Positions 22,097-35,900 of a DNA stretch of 64,000 bases are shown piece after piece. Position numbers and translations under genes: made by a program. The stretch is from Rhea pennata (taxonomy: Eukaryota; Chordata; Aves; Rheiformes; Rheidae): the NCBI RefSeq assembly GCF_028389875.1, contig NC_084675.1, positions 22,406,412 to 22,470,411 on the forward strand, given 5' to 3'. How positions within the stretch are numbered: the stretch's first letter is position 1; each line of letters opens with the position of its first letter. The notes beneath the pieces are model-generated. The model was not told the DNA's origin, made no database searches, and saw only the letters and a program-made list of their open reading frames with translations.

Positions 22097-23935
22097 TGCA
22101 GGGAGACGGCAGGCTCAGCACGGTGCCAGGCTTGGGGGACCAGCCAGTGACACCCCACTGACATGGGCCCATTGGGCACCCTTCCTAGGCTGGCAGAAGC
22201 GGGGGGAGTTTGGGGGGGGATATCAGAACAAACTGGCCACGGACAAGGACGTGGGGCACTCCCAATTGCTTCCTGATCCTGTACCCCAACACCACCTTCC
22301 CCTCATCTCTGCCTATGCCCCTGAGTCCCCCCACTGAGACCAGGGCTGCCAAAAGGCTCCAACTCCAGAGCTGAGCCATGATCTTGCACCTCTTGCCCTA
22401 CAGCTCAGCTAGGCTGGAGGAGAGGAGTCCCCATACCCAAACCACATCCAGGCCTGGGCTGCATGGCCAGCTAGTCCAGGGCTCACTAACAGGGGTCTCC
22501 AGCTCAGCCAGGATGGAAGACATGTGCGTGCCCCTGCCTGGCACCTGGGAGCAGGGGACAGGCAGAGCAAGGCTGAGGTCCCACCTTCTCTGTCTCGCGG
22601 CTGCACTTGATGATGAAGATGTTGGCATAGATGTCTTCCACGCACATCCAGTTGGACAGGGACAGTGTGGTGTCAGTCCAGACCCAGTCCATAACAGCCC
22701 GGAGCTCCACCAGGAAGGGCACGAGGCGAAACCTGCCAGGGACAGGGAGAGGGCGTTGGTATGGTACCGTCCACCCTGACCCACCGGCAGCCCCGCAGCC
22801 AGGACAGCCCCTGTCACCCAATGGGGGACGCAGGGCAGCTCAGCCCCATGCCAACCCCTGCCCTGTGCCCAGCACTCCATACCCTTGGAAGAGGAAGAGG
22901 TTGAGGTGGTTGTATTTCTTGGTGAGGAAGTTGCCCAGGATGCGGGTAGGGTAGCCACAGCGGATCTGGTAGGCTGACAGCGAGAAGTAGATGCACTTCA
23001 CGAAGTACCACAGCTGGGCCACTGTGTTGAGGCTGAACAACCTGCAGGCACCAGGAAGGGGGGGGGAGGATTGTAACTCTTCCAGCCACCCAATCCCCCA
23101 CCCCGCTGGACTAGACTGGGCCACCATGCTCTCAGCAGCACCAAGGACTGGCATCATGAAGGCAGCAAGCATGTGCCATGTGGCCTTGGCTCTGGGTATC
23201 CCCAAGCACCCTCAGCCCCAGCATGGGCTACTCAAAGAGCACCTTGCACCCTCTACCAGGCACCCCCAACGGATGCTTCACAGCCCTGTGTTGGGGGCAC
23301 AGTGGGGCTGGTACCTTTCAGTGACGGCTGGCAGGATGAAGAACATCCACAGGTGGATGCTAAAGACCAGGATGACCTGGAAGATGAGCTTGCCCAGCAC
23401 TGTCTTGCGGAGGTAGAGCGCGCGGTCGATCACCATGGTGGTGAACTGTATGAGCAGCATGACCAGGAAGGCCTCCGGCACCTGGTCATCTGACAGCGAG
23501 GACGTGATATCGGCAGCCGCGGAGTGTTTCTGGAGACACAGGAGACGTGAGGATGGGGCCTGGCCTGCCCCATGCCCACCTCAGGGCTGGCTGGTAGGGT
23601 GTGCGAGCAGAAACACCTGTGGCCCCGCTCACCCCAAAGGCCCAGAAGCCAAAGATGATGATGATGAAGTCAACCACATCAGCCAGGAACATGAAGGCGT
23701 AGACGTCAGTGGCAGCCCGGTACTGGGTGTGCAGGATGTCCCAGAAGAAGTTGCGCACGGGCCGGTACATGTTCTGCGCCCTGGAGGGGACAAAGCGGAC
23801 GGCTGTCCTGCGGGCTGCATCCCACAGCCCCCCACCCCAGCCGCCACACCACCGGGCACTCACATGGTGAGGAAGAAGAGCTTGACCTGGAGCCCAAACG
23901 CCTTCAGCTTCTCCTGCGAGTGGCTCTGCTTTGCC

Positions 23936-23967
<32 letters not shown>

Positions 23968-26900
23968 CTCCTCCCCACCATCCCCTGCAGGTGAGACATG
24001 ATACAGGTATCAGCTTAGGGACAGCAGGGCCAGGGTACATGGGACTGCATCCTGCCCAGCCCCAGCACCCTTCACCACGGGTGACACGAGGCCTGGTGCT
24101 CAGCACCCTCCAGGGTGCAGCGGCTGAGAAACGCCGTTCACCTTCCTCCACAGCCTCCTTCTGCTTCTTGCTCCAGCGTTTCTTCTTCCTCCTGAAGCGG
24201 AGGTGACTGCTGCCAGCCCCGTTGTCCTTGTCCTGCCCCACGGCATCGTCCTCCTGTTCCGTCCTCACGGACGCTTCTGGCGCCCCCAGCTCTACCTGTG
24301 CCTCCACCCCCTCCTCGCCAGCTGCCGGGGGCTGTGCTTCCTCCTGCCTCTCCTCCTCATCCTCGTCCTCCACTCGCTTCTTGGCAAAGGGGTCCTCCTC
24401 ATGGTCCCATAGCCCGTAGCACTAGGAAAAGCCATGGGTTAGTGACAGCCCAGCCGGGACCCACCGTGGCCGTGTTTCCTACCACCCTCCAGCTCCACGT
24501 GCTTCGCCCCACCTCGCCACCACCAGCAACCTGTACGGGGAGCCGGGTGCTGCCCCAGCCATCCGGCGCGCCCAGCTGCCTTGAGCATCAAGGGCCCTAA
24601 AGCTTCCCGGTGGCCAGAGGCACCAGAAAACAGCGTCTTGGTTGGGAACAAAGATGGAGATACCCAAGAGCATGGACCACCTCTGACGGCAAGGGTCCAG
24701 CTGGGCAGTCCCCAGCACCGGACAGGAGGCCGGACAAAGCGCTGTGCCGCGAGTGCCCTGCCCATGGCGATGCCGGCACCCCGGGGCTCACCAGCAGGAG
24801 CGAGCGGTGGAAGAACAGCGCCAGGAGCTGGAGGAGGTCGTACTTGATGTAGCGGTCGGTCTTCTCCAGGCCCAGGATGCGGGGCGGGAAGAAGGGCTTG
24901 CCCTCGTTGCGCACCAGCGTGGCATAGCTGTTCCAGGGGAAGAACCCGAACTGGAAGAGGTATTTCACCACCACCATCACCTGCGGGGACGTGGGGGTCA
25001 GCAGGAGGCAGCTGGAGCCTGGCAGCTCCGGCGGCGCGAGCCCGGCAGCGGGCAGCGCGAGCCGGCACGGCCCGTGCCCACCTCGGTGAAGATGATAGCG
25101 GTCATCCAGAAGCGCTTGCTGGGCCGGGGGACGGAGAGCATGGCCCAGAGGAAGACGAGGATGGGCAGGAAGAGGGAGATGACGGAGGCGGTCACCATGT
25201 TGTTGAGGATGATGATGAAGTAGCAGAGCAGCTCGGAGTGGGCGGCCACGCAGTGGTAGACAGCCAGCAGCAGCTTGAGGAAGCGGTTGTGGGACTGGTA
25301 AAACCGATCCGACTCGTCCAGCGTGGCGAAGCGGAGCTGCCTGCGGGGCACGCGGGGGCTGAGCCCGAGCGGACGGCGCCGCGCCAACCCCCCATCCCAG
25401 CGGCGGTACCTGTTCTGCAGGAGCTCGCTGGCGGTGCGGGTCCGGTTTTGGGGAAGGGCCAGGAGCTCCCGCGAGCCGGCCACCTCGTCCCGCGAGCCCA
25501 GGGCCGGCGCGCGCTCCTCGCCGCTGCGCCGCGCCGCGCAGCCCCCGGGGCGCTCGGCCCTTTGGCCGAGGTCGGCTCCTCCGCGCCCGCTGGGGACGGC
25601 AAGGGGACGGGGCTCAGCCGCGGCCCGTCGCGGCGGGCACCGCGCCCGGAGCAGGGGGTCAGGGGGGCCGGGCCGGGACGGGCCCCCGCCGCCCAGCCGA
25701 GCCCCTCCGAGCCGTCTATGCACCTGCCTTGAAGCGACGCCGTTTTGGGGGTCGGTTCCCGCGGCCGCCCGCTGGCTCGGCTCCTCGGGGCCGTCGTCCA
25801 GCGGCTTGTAGAGCTCGTCCAGGACGCCCCGGTGCACGTCCTCTCCCTGCAGCGGGCACGGCGTCAGCGGGGCTGCCCCACGGCGCGCCGCGCCGTGCCC
25901 CGTGCCCCGCGCTCACCGTGGCCAGCCGCTGGGTGAGGACGTATCTCTCGACCCGCAGCACCGTGGACATGTCCGTGTGCTCCTTGGTGCAGGCGTGGAG
26001 CCACTGGGTGAGGCCGTCCACCGTGGCCTGGCACAGCACCCACAGGAAGCGCAGGGTGTTCAGCGCCCGCTGCACCACGTTGCCCCGCTCTGCGATGGCG
26101 AGGAGAGAGGGCGGCGCTTCACACCAGCTCGGCCCCCACCCCAGGACCCTCGCGGCCCCCTGAGCCGTGGGGCTCCTGCTTCCCACCTACCTGAGCCTTC
26201 CTCCTCCTCCTCCTCCTCCTCCTCCTCCTGGCTTTGGGCCCCGTCAGGCCCCTCAGCCTCCGACGCCCTCCGCTCTCCGCCGTCCCCTGCAAGACGGGTG
26301 ATGGGTCATGTCCCCCCAGCCTGGCCACCGCCCCCCGAGAAGGGGGTGCGCAGGCACACTCGCCTCTGCCCCCGACACCCGTGACGCCCTCCCGACCCGC
26401 TCACCGGCGGGCACCGACCTGCCCCTCTTGAAACCCAGAACAGAGCCGGAGGAGAGCTTGCGCTCAGCCCCACCGCGGACGTCGGAGAGCCCCCTCGCAG
26501 GCAGGAAACCCTGCTCAGACGACGCTCTCCTTACGGGATCCGACAGGCCAGCGCCTACCGGGCCGGGCACGGCCCCCTCCCCGCGCCCCGGCCCCGTTTC
26601 GGAGCCGGGCCGGCGAGCGGTCCCACCTGCAGCGAGCTCGGCCCCCGGCTGCTCCAGCTTCCGCTGCTCCCGCTGCTCCTGCTGCCTCAGCGCCGTCTTG
26701 GTGTTGGTCATCCAGGCTTGATAGGCCAGCTGCGCCGGGAGGAGACGGGGCCGTGAGCGGCCAGCGGGCGCAGCCGGGCCCCGCCGGGCCCCCGCCGGCG
26801 CCGCGCTCACCTGGAAAGCGCTCTGCTTGCCCGGCCGCGGCTCCTCCGGCACGGCCGCCTCCTCCTCCTCCTCGCTGTCCGACTCGAAGAGGAAGTATTC

Positions 26901-29900
26901 GCCCGAGTGCAGCACTGCCGGGGCGGCACGGAGCGTCACGGCGCTGCCGGTGCCCGGGCAGACCCCGCTGCCGTCCCCGCCGGAGCCGGCGGCCCCGAGC
27001 GCTCGGGCCGGGCGTCCCCGAAGAGGAGTCCCTCCGGAGCCGGCGCTCGGAGCGGCTCAGGGTGCGCGGCGCTCTGCAGCTGGCCGGGAGCCGCCGCCCC
27101 GAGCGGTGCCGGTGACCCCGGACCCGGCCTGGCCCCCCCAGGCCGCTGCCCCGTTAGTGCCCGGTAGCAAGAAGCAGCAGCTCCAAGTTAACGTCCTGCG
27201 GCCGAGAGAGGGGACGGGGGACATGCGGGGTGCCACCTTGCCGAAAGCACCGTCACCGCCGCTCCGTGCGGCCCCGCAGGTGTTAGCGGCCCCGGCGGAG
27301 GGACCTTGCCGAGGGGCTGCGCCCCGGTTAACGCCCCGTGCCGGGGCAGTACCTGCGGCGTGGTCTAACCATGGCCGCCACCACCGCTCCCTCCGCCGGG
27401 CAGGGTCCGCCTGGCCGCCGGGCTCTGTGGAACGGCACGCGTGGGGCTGAGCACTGCCGCGCTCGTTGCACCATCCCCCAGCGCGGGGCCGACCGGAGAG
27501 GGAAGGGGCGGTTCACCGCAACGCTCTGCCAGACGGCGCGGGGGCTTCCTCGTCGGCGGGGACGGGTGGTGGGACAGCCTGGATGTGCCGGGACCCCCCG
27601 GGCTGCCCCCAGCTCCTACCTGGTCTGGCCTCGTCCTGGCCCTCGCCAGCGCCGCCGGGCAGCCGCTCCTGGTGGTACTTCTCCTGCTTGGCCCGGATCC
27701 GCTCCATCCTGCGAGGCACAGGCTGCTCCGGAGCTGCTCCCCGCGGCGACAGCGCTGCGTTCCCAGCCGCAGCGGAGCCCCAGCGGCTAAGGGGGGGCCC
27801 AGGAAAGCAGGGGGGAGACGAGAAGCCCCCCGAAACCTGACTCACTGCCGCTTGAGCTGGGCCAGCGACTTCTTCTCGGCCTGCCGGTGCGAGCGCATGC
27901 TCTTCAGCATGCTGGCCTTGAACAGCGCGACGCCCCTGCGCAGACCGGGTGCCGGGGTGAGGGAGGGCATGGTGGCCCCCCAACCCCCCGTCGCGGGGAG
28001 CTGGCACCCCCCAACCCACCTGGAGGCCTGCAGGGCCGAGGCCTGGAGATCCAGCATGACGTGCAGGTAGTAGCGGCTGAGGAAGACGCGGCGCTGGAGC
28101 AAGAGGAAGAAGAAGCAGATGCTGTCCCAGATGATGCCGGCCTCCTCCACGGGCAAGGAGCAGTCCTGGTCCTTGCCCATCTCCTTGGCTGGCGGGGGGA
28201 GAGGGGGGCAGGTCAGGCAGTGCCAACCCCCAACCCACCCGGCGTTCCCGGGAGCGAGGGCGGGCAGGATCCCCCCAGCAGCCCCCTGCCCGGGCACTCA
28301 CGGTCGTAGTAGCCCTTGACGGTGCACACCAGGCTGAAGAGCTGGATCACCCAGCAGAAGTTGCTCTGCATTTGCTGCACGAAGACGCAGGAGAGAAGCT
28401 GCCAGGGGAGAGAGGGGCAGAGTGTGGGCTCAGGCAACCACCAGACCCCCGAGCTGCACCAGCGCCCAGGGCCCGGCGGCAGCGAGGGGGCTCCCAGGCT
28501 TTGCCCAAATGCCAAGGGCAGGAGAAGCGTGCTGGGGTGGCCAAGCGGCACCTCTGCAGGGTGGGCAATTGAGTGATGGGCTCTTGGGGTACTGAGGAGC
28601 AGCCCCAGGGCCACTCCATGATGTGTGGATGGGGTAGGGGGTCCCGGCAGCCTGGTGCCCTCACCGACAGCATATTTTTGGAGATGATGACAGTGATGTT
28701 GTAGAGGATGAGGCAGTCCCAGAGCACGAGGCGAGCCCGCACCGGCTTGCGCAGCATGGCGGTGCCAAAGAGCAGGAGGTAGAAGCAGGCAAGGAGGTAA
28801 CCGAGGCCAAAGAGGCTGATGCGGGTGGCACCGGTGATGAAGACCACAACCAGGACAAACCAGAAGAGGTAGCGGAAGACCACTACCTTCGCCATGTCCA
28901 GGTATGACCTGCAGGCAGGGCTGCTCAGAGCAAGGTCCCCATCCCCTCCCAGCACCCATGTGTCTTCAGGGGGCAGAAACAGGGCTGCCAAGCAGGGAAG
29001 GGAAAACTGGGCAGCTTGCCACTGCCTCAGTTTGGGGTGCAGCAAGGTTGCTACTCATCCCATCCCCACCCCGAATCAAACCAGCAGGACCCAAGTCTAC
29101 GTGTCAGCCCTACCTGGGGGCCCCAGAGCCTTCTGGGGGAGGGTCTCATTGGTCATCTCAACTTGAAGGTCCTGGGGTACGAAACCCCAGGGTCCCAGCC
29201 CTGCCTTGAGGCAGCCCTGTCCCAATCCAAAGAGTACTGTCCTTATCCCATGAGGTCCTGTCCCAGCCATGAGGGTCTGGTCCCAGCCCAGCCCTAAGGT
29301 GTCCCAGCCCCAGGGAGTCCCATCCCAGGCCAAGGGGGTTGTCCCTGCTGGGGGTCCCGTCCCAGCAGATCCCTGGGTCCCATCCCATCCCGTCCTAGCC
29401 CCTGGGGGCCGTGCATGCCGCGCCGGGCGCCCACCGGCAGTGGATGAAGTTGGGTGTGGGGCTGTGGGGGTCCCGTGCCAGGTCGAGGCGGTCCGCGTTC
29501 TCGCCGGCAGCCTGCAGCCACTCCTCGGTGCGCTCGGCCACGAACACCCGCCACTGCTGGGCCACGCACAGCAGCAGCACGAAGTCATCTGCGGACACGT
29601 GGCTCAGCCCCGGCACAGGCCACGCCCCCAGGGAGGCGGAGCTCTCGAAGGCCCCACCCCCTCACTGCAAGGAGGTGGGCCCACCAACAGGCCCCACCCC
29701 AAGGGGCAGGGCTGCTCCCAGGCTCCACCTCCACATGGATGGAGCCTCCACCCCCAGGGAGGTGACCTCCACCAAGCTCCTCCCCAAGGGGGCAGGGCTC
29801 TCTTCAGGCTCCTCCTACCCAAAAGGGGTGGGGCCCACCCCAGCTCCACCCCAGCTCCACCCCAGCTCCACCCCAGGTGTCCTGGCAGGGGCCACCTGCC

Positions 29901-32900
29901 CTCTGCTCACCCTGCCTGGGGGTACAGGAGGGGACCCCCCCAGCGCTGCGCCTGGGTCCTGGGCACTCGTGGGGGACAGGGGCATCAGAGAGGGGCCAGG
30001 GCTGGGGCCAGGGCACCAGGTACTCACTGATGAGGTTGGTGGATTTGGGGGCCGTGTAGAAGTCAGGCAGGTAGAGCCACTTGATGAGCGCCGAGTTGAT
30101 GGGCAGGGAGCGGCTCCACCGCCAAGGGTAGTCTGGGGGCGGGGGGGACCAGCGGCCTCAGTGGCGCGCTCACCCCCAAGTCCCCATGCACGGCCCCCAC
30201 GCCCCTTGCCCATGCAGAGGGTGAGTGGCGTGCCCACGCGTAGTCCCCCACGACCCTTACCCATGTCCCCTTGCCCGTACCCCCTACCCGTGCCGGGGCA
30301 GTGGCAGGCCTGCACGTAGACCCCACCGGCACCTCCTCGCCCCTTACCCAAGCCCCCTTACCGATGCAGAGGGCGGGCGGCATGCCCACGCACAGCAGGT
30401 ACTGGTAGAGGAGGAAGATCACGAGGAAGAGGCAGTACTTGGGCCAGAGGCGGGCGATGGCTGCCCGCCGGCGCCGCGTGAGGATGACGACGAGCCAGCA
30501 GCCGTGCAGGATCACCATGAAGTTCATCCGCTGCCCGATCACGTTCACCGTCATGAGGAAGCAGATCTGGGGCGGAGGAAAGCAGCAGCTCAAATCCACA
30601 CCCCGGGGTGCCAGAAGCAGCGGTGCCCCCGGGTGCCAGGCATTGCCCGCTCCTCACCTCCAAGCCAAACTTGTAGTAGAAGTAGTTGAGGAAGTATTTG
30701 GCGCAGCTGACGAGGCCATGGTCGAGGTGCTCACAGGACACGTCCTCAAAGATTGTCTCGGTGACGGGGGCCGCCAACTGGAACTGCTTGCGGTAATATT
30801 CCTGACGCCGGTACACCACGGCCTCAAACACCAGCAGCAACAGCACCAGCAGGTGGTTCTGGGTAGGCAAGAAGGTGCTCAGGGCCTTAGGATGGTGCAG
30901 AGCACCCATCCGCTGTAGCCCAAGCTTGATGCCCATGCTGGCAGCACACAGAGGTCTCCACGGGTGCCCCAGGGCAGAGAGCACCAGGCAGACACGTATG
31001 GGGGATCCGGCCTCCCCCCCTCACCCACCTGGATGTAGCCCAGGTTGGGGAAGCCCTTGCGGATGCCGAACCAGTTGGCGGGGTCCACAGGGCCCCGGTA
31101 CAGCGTGGAGTTGCCCAGCTCCTCTGGGCTCAGGTTGGTGGCGTTGTGCTGGGGCTGCAAGGGAAGCGCGAGCTGGGTGTCAGCACCCTGGGCAAACCCT
31201 GCTGGCAGCCAGATCCCACCCAGAGCTGGGCATCTCCGGGCAGACTGTGCTTCTGCAAGCACCTGGGCACCTGGCACGCACAAGTTGGCGGCCATGGTGC
31301 CCCGCTTGCTCCTCAGGCACCTGGGTGCAGTTGCTGGAGTACTCGCTGGGGTCGACGATCTTGAGCTGGTAGAGCATCTTGCAGACGATGATGATGCAGG
31401 TCCAAACAGTGGAGAGGCAGGAGGCCATGTGGCGAAAGCGGCAGTAGGGCATGGCGAAGGCCCACAACAGCACCAGCAAGAAGTTCATCAGTGAGACCTG
31501 CGGAAGCAGCAGGGTCACAGCCTGGCCACCACCAGCAGCAGAGGTGCTGAGGCCCCCTGGGGCACATCCTGACAGGTGGCCCTACCTCCTTCAGAGCCAC
31601 CCAGACGGTGTAGAGAGCCACGAGTTTGAGGATGTGGAGCTCGAGCAGGCGCCTCACGAAGACCTGCACGCAGGTCAGCCTGTCCGAGAAGGTCTGGCCC
31701 AGCACGATGAGGCGCTCCAGCACCAGCCCCCACTTGGTGGGCACTGCGGGGACACAGCCTGTCACTGCCCATCCCTGCACCTCCCTGCCTTATCCTGGCT
31801 TGGAGGACACCCTATTCCACCCTGCGTCTCCTCTTCCGACTCCAAGGGCATGTCATCCCACCTCGTGCCCTCCCTGCTCCATCCCGGCTTGGCGGATGGC
31901 CCGTGCCACCCCAGTACCCTGCGAAGCAGCGTTGGAGTCATCCTCCTCGGCCCTGGCGCTCTCGGCAGCAGCCGCATCCCGCAGCAGACGGCTCCCGTGC
32001 AGCTCCTGGGACCTGCGGGGAGGAGGGCTCAGCCGCGGGCCCGGCGCACCCACAGGCGCCCGGTGCACAGCCCTGGCGCAGGGCCCTACCTGGGGATGTG
32101 GCAGGGCTGCGGCTCGGCCGCGGGGATGTGCTCCAGGTCCGTGATGTGCATGAAGGGCCGGTGGAAGTAGTGGAGCTGCAGGATGCAGGCCAGGAGGAAG
32201 AAGCCTGGGATGAGCGTGCTGGAGAAGAGCTCGGAGACGCTGAACTGCTCCAGGCCCAGGTCGCCCAGCCTGAGCAGGAAGAGGAAGGTTAGCACAGGGC
32301 CAAATCCATCCCACCTCTCTCTCCTGGACTGGCAGGCATCCTTGGCAGAGCAGGTACAGTGGGCAGCCCAGCCCAGCCCAGCATGTCTTGGCCATGTCTC
32401 AGTGCACGCCACCCTTCCATGGGGACAGCGGCGGTGGGAACGCGGGGCCAGGGACACTCACTGCTCGTTGGTGAGACCCGTCAGGTTCCTCCAGTACATG
32501 GGGAAGTCCTCAAACTGGAAGGTGTACACGGCGATGAGCACCAGCATGGTGTACGCCACCACCAGCCACCAGAAGGCCTTCAGCACCTTGCGCCACAGGC
32601 TGTAGTACACCTGCAGGGACAGGACCACGACACCCCCTCGCACCGCTGCCTGTGCCTCGGGGACGTGGGGTCCTGGGCACCCGGACAGGAGCGGCCCTAC
32701 CTGGAAGAGGGTGAGGCAGAGCAGGAAGAGGAACATGTAGACGATCTTGTAGACGACGAGGCGCCCGGCGAAGCTCACCACGATGAACATGCCGGCGCAC
32801 ACGCAGATCCAATACTTGGCGTAGAAATCCTGCACCAGGGCTCCCAGCGCCTTCAGCACGTCCTGCTGCCGGCTGGGCTCTGCAAGGACGGAGCTGCTCG

Positions 32901-35900
32901 GAGCTGGCCGTGGGGCACAGATCCACCCGGACAGCTGGGTCCCCCGGGAGCGCGCCGGCTGCCCGCGGCACGTGGCTCAGCATGCTCACGTCACCCAAAC
33001 CCCGCTCCTGCTGGGCACAGCGGGCATGGGGAAAGCCTGGGAGGGGGGTGTGCCCGCTGGCAGTGCCCCCTCGTGCCTTCACCCAGGCCCGATGGGGAAA
33101 GGCATCGCACACCTGCAGGCCATGGGGTGCCAGGGCCGGGGGGGGGTCCCCTCCAGGCACGGGGAGCACCCGTGTCCCCAGGCTGGCCCCAACGTCGTGC
33201 AGGGACCCCAGCGCCCTCACCCGTGTCCGAGACCGTCACCTCCAGGAGCGGGGTGGACGGGCACTTCCTCGTGAGGAGCTTCTCCTTGACGAACTGCCGC
33301 ACCAGGAGCCAGAAGGTGAGGGTGAGCAGGAGCTGCGGGGAGAGGCGGTGAGCGGAGACAGCCCCGGCCCCGCTGCCCGCGGGGACGGGGGCGGCGCGGA
33401 CTCACCTTGGCGCCCAGGTCCAGGCAGGGGTACTTGGGGCGCACCAGCCCCAGCTGCTCGAGGCTCATGAAGCCCACGCGGGTGGGCAGCTCGGGGGCCA
33501 GGTCCATGCCCCAGACGTACTGCAGGCTGCAGAGGGCGACGCCGTAGAGCAGGATGAAGGGCGAGCAGAGCATGGCGAAGTGGTGCCGGCTCCGCACGAT
33601 CCAGATGAGGCAGGCCCAGAGCAGCAGCACGAAGGTCAGCCAGCTGTGGTACGTGATGCTCCACACCTGGAGCAGGGAGGCAGCGCGCCTGGGCTCTCCC
33701 GCCACCCCGGGGCCCTCCCCGGCCGGCCCAGGGGGTGCCCGGCTGCCCCCCAGCCCCGCGCAACCCCCCTCACCATCATGGCAATGAGGGCGCAGACGTA
33801 GCTCTGCTTCATGACGACGTGACCCAGCATGTGCAGGGGCTGCCGCTCCGAGCGCCGCTTCTTGCCTGGCCGCGGGGAGGGGGGAGCCGTAAGAACCCCC
33901 CCCCAAAGGGCACCCACCCCGGGGGGGGCCCGAGCGTGGAGCGGAGCCGCCGACACTGGGCATCACCCCACCCGGCCCTGGGCACCGGCCACGGCGGGGG
34001 CAATTGCCCCCAGCAGTGCCGGGGGTGGGCACCAGCTCTGCCCCACGCTTGAAGGGGGCAACTGCCCCGCGCGCAGGCAGGGCGGGGGTCTCGGTGCCAG
34101 GCCGGGGGCCGGGCACGCGGGTGGGCTTACCCAGCTGCGGCGCGGGGCCCAGGACGTGGACGGTGCAGTTCTCGGGGCCGCTGCCCGGCTCGGCGCGGGG
34201 GGACAGCATGGGCTGGGGAGCGGGGTGCAGAGAGGGCTGAGCCCCAGCGCCCTCCCGGGGCACACCGCCGGGCCCCCCTCCCCACGCACGGGGGAGCGGG
34301 GCCGCGCACCCGCCGCCCGCGCGCCCCGAGGCGCCACTCCCCCCGCCGGGGCAGCGCGGGGGGCACGGCGCCCGCGCGCCCACCTTGGTGTCCTCAGCCA
34401 AGCCATCGCCGTCCTTGGGCCAGCTCTCCAGCTCCAGCAGCTCCCTGTTCGGGCACCGCTCCGGCGGCCCGGCTCGCTGCGGGGGGCGGGAGGGGGAGCA
34501 GCCAGCTCAGAGCAGCCCTGCGGGAGCTGCTAGGACCAGGGCGGGGGGTCTTGTCCTGTCCCCCCACCACTGCAGCCCGGCCGCGGGTGGGACGAGCCCC
34601 TCACCCGCTCGCCGGCGTCCAGGCGCCGCAGCTTCAGGAGGGTGGCCACGGTGTAGTAGAGCACGAGCAAGATGCCGGGGTTGGCGTAGACGGGCCAGGG
34701 GTGGCCGGCGTTGAGCACCAGGGCGTTGGGCTGGGAGCAGTTGGCGTACAGGACGATGTCCTTGAAGCCGAAGACCCTGCGGGGACGGAGCGGGCAGCGT
34801 TCGCGCCCCGCGCAGGGTGCCATCCCGGGACGACCCGCAGCCGCTGGAGCCTGGAGCGGGCCGGGAGCCGAGCCGGCCGCTGGCCCCGGGACTCACCGTG
34901 CCCAGATGGTGGGGGGCGGGAAGACCCCCTGGATGAAGGGCGTCTGGTAGACATAGAGGCAGAGGAGGTGGGCGCCCGCGTAGACGCCCACGAGGACGCA
35001 GAGGGCGTCGAAGGCCGGGCGGCTGGCGGGGAGGTGGCAAGCCCACCACGTGCACAGCCCCACGAAGAGCACGTAGTAGACGCTGGACGAGGCGGAGGGC
35101 AGGGTGATCCCTGGGGGGCAGGGCCCCGCGGGCGGTCAGCGCGCGGCCGAGCATCCCCGGCCAGCGCCGCCGCCGCGCCGGGCACGGTGCCCCTGCCGAG
35201 ACCCCTCCAACTCATCGCACCCCCCTGCACCCACCTGCCAAGGCCAGCAGCAGGACGGCCAGGCCCGTCCCGGCTGCCCGGAGGAGCCAGTGGGCCGTCA
35301 CCCGCAGCTTGGCGCTCAGCGGCGTCTCCTCGTCCCGCTCCACATCCTCCTCCTCCTCCTCTTCCCCCTGCGGGCACGGGATGGCTGGGGCACAACAGCA
35401 GCGGGGGCCTGAACCGCTCCCCACCAGCCGCGGCATCCCTGCTGCTGGCCGGGGCCACCCTGCAACGCTACGGCCCTGGCTCCAGGCTCGGTGCCGTGCC
35501 TCAGTTTCCCCACGGCCCTGGGGAGAGCTCAGGCGGCTGCGGGGTGACGGAGCCGCAGGCACGGCCGCGGCGAGGGGGGGACCCCAGAAGCACCAGCACG
35601 CCCAGCCCGGAGGGTATTTAGGGAAGGCAGGGGGCTGGAAACACGTCCCCGCGCAGGGCAGCCCCCCCGTGCCGGCACCCTGCCCGGCGCTGTGCCGGCG
35701 CGCAGCCCTGCACCTGGCCGTGTTTATCTCGTTAGCCGCTTGGAAAGCTCCCCCGAAAGAAACTTGTTTTTCTTGGCACCGGGCGCCGGGTTCCCAGCGC
35801 TGAGCTTTTTTCCAGGCTGCCTTCCGCGCTGGCCCCGCGCTCACGGCAAAGGCATCCGCATCTGCCCGGGCTCCGGTTACAGCCCGCGCTGCCGAGCGCC

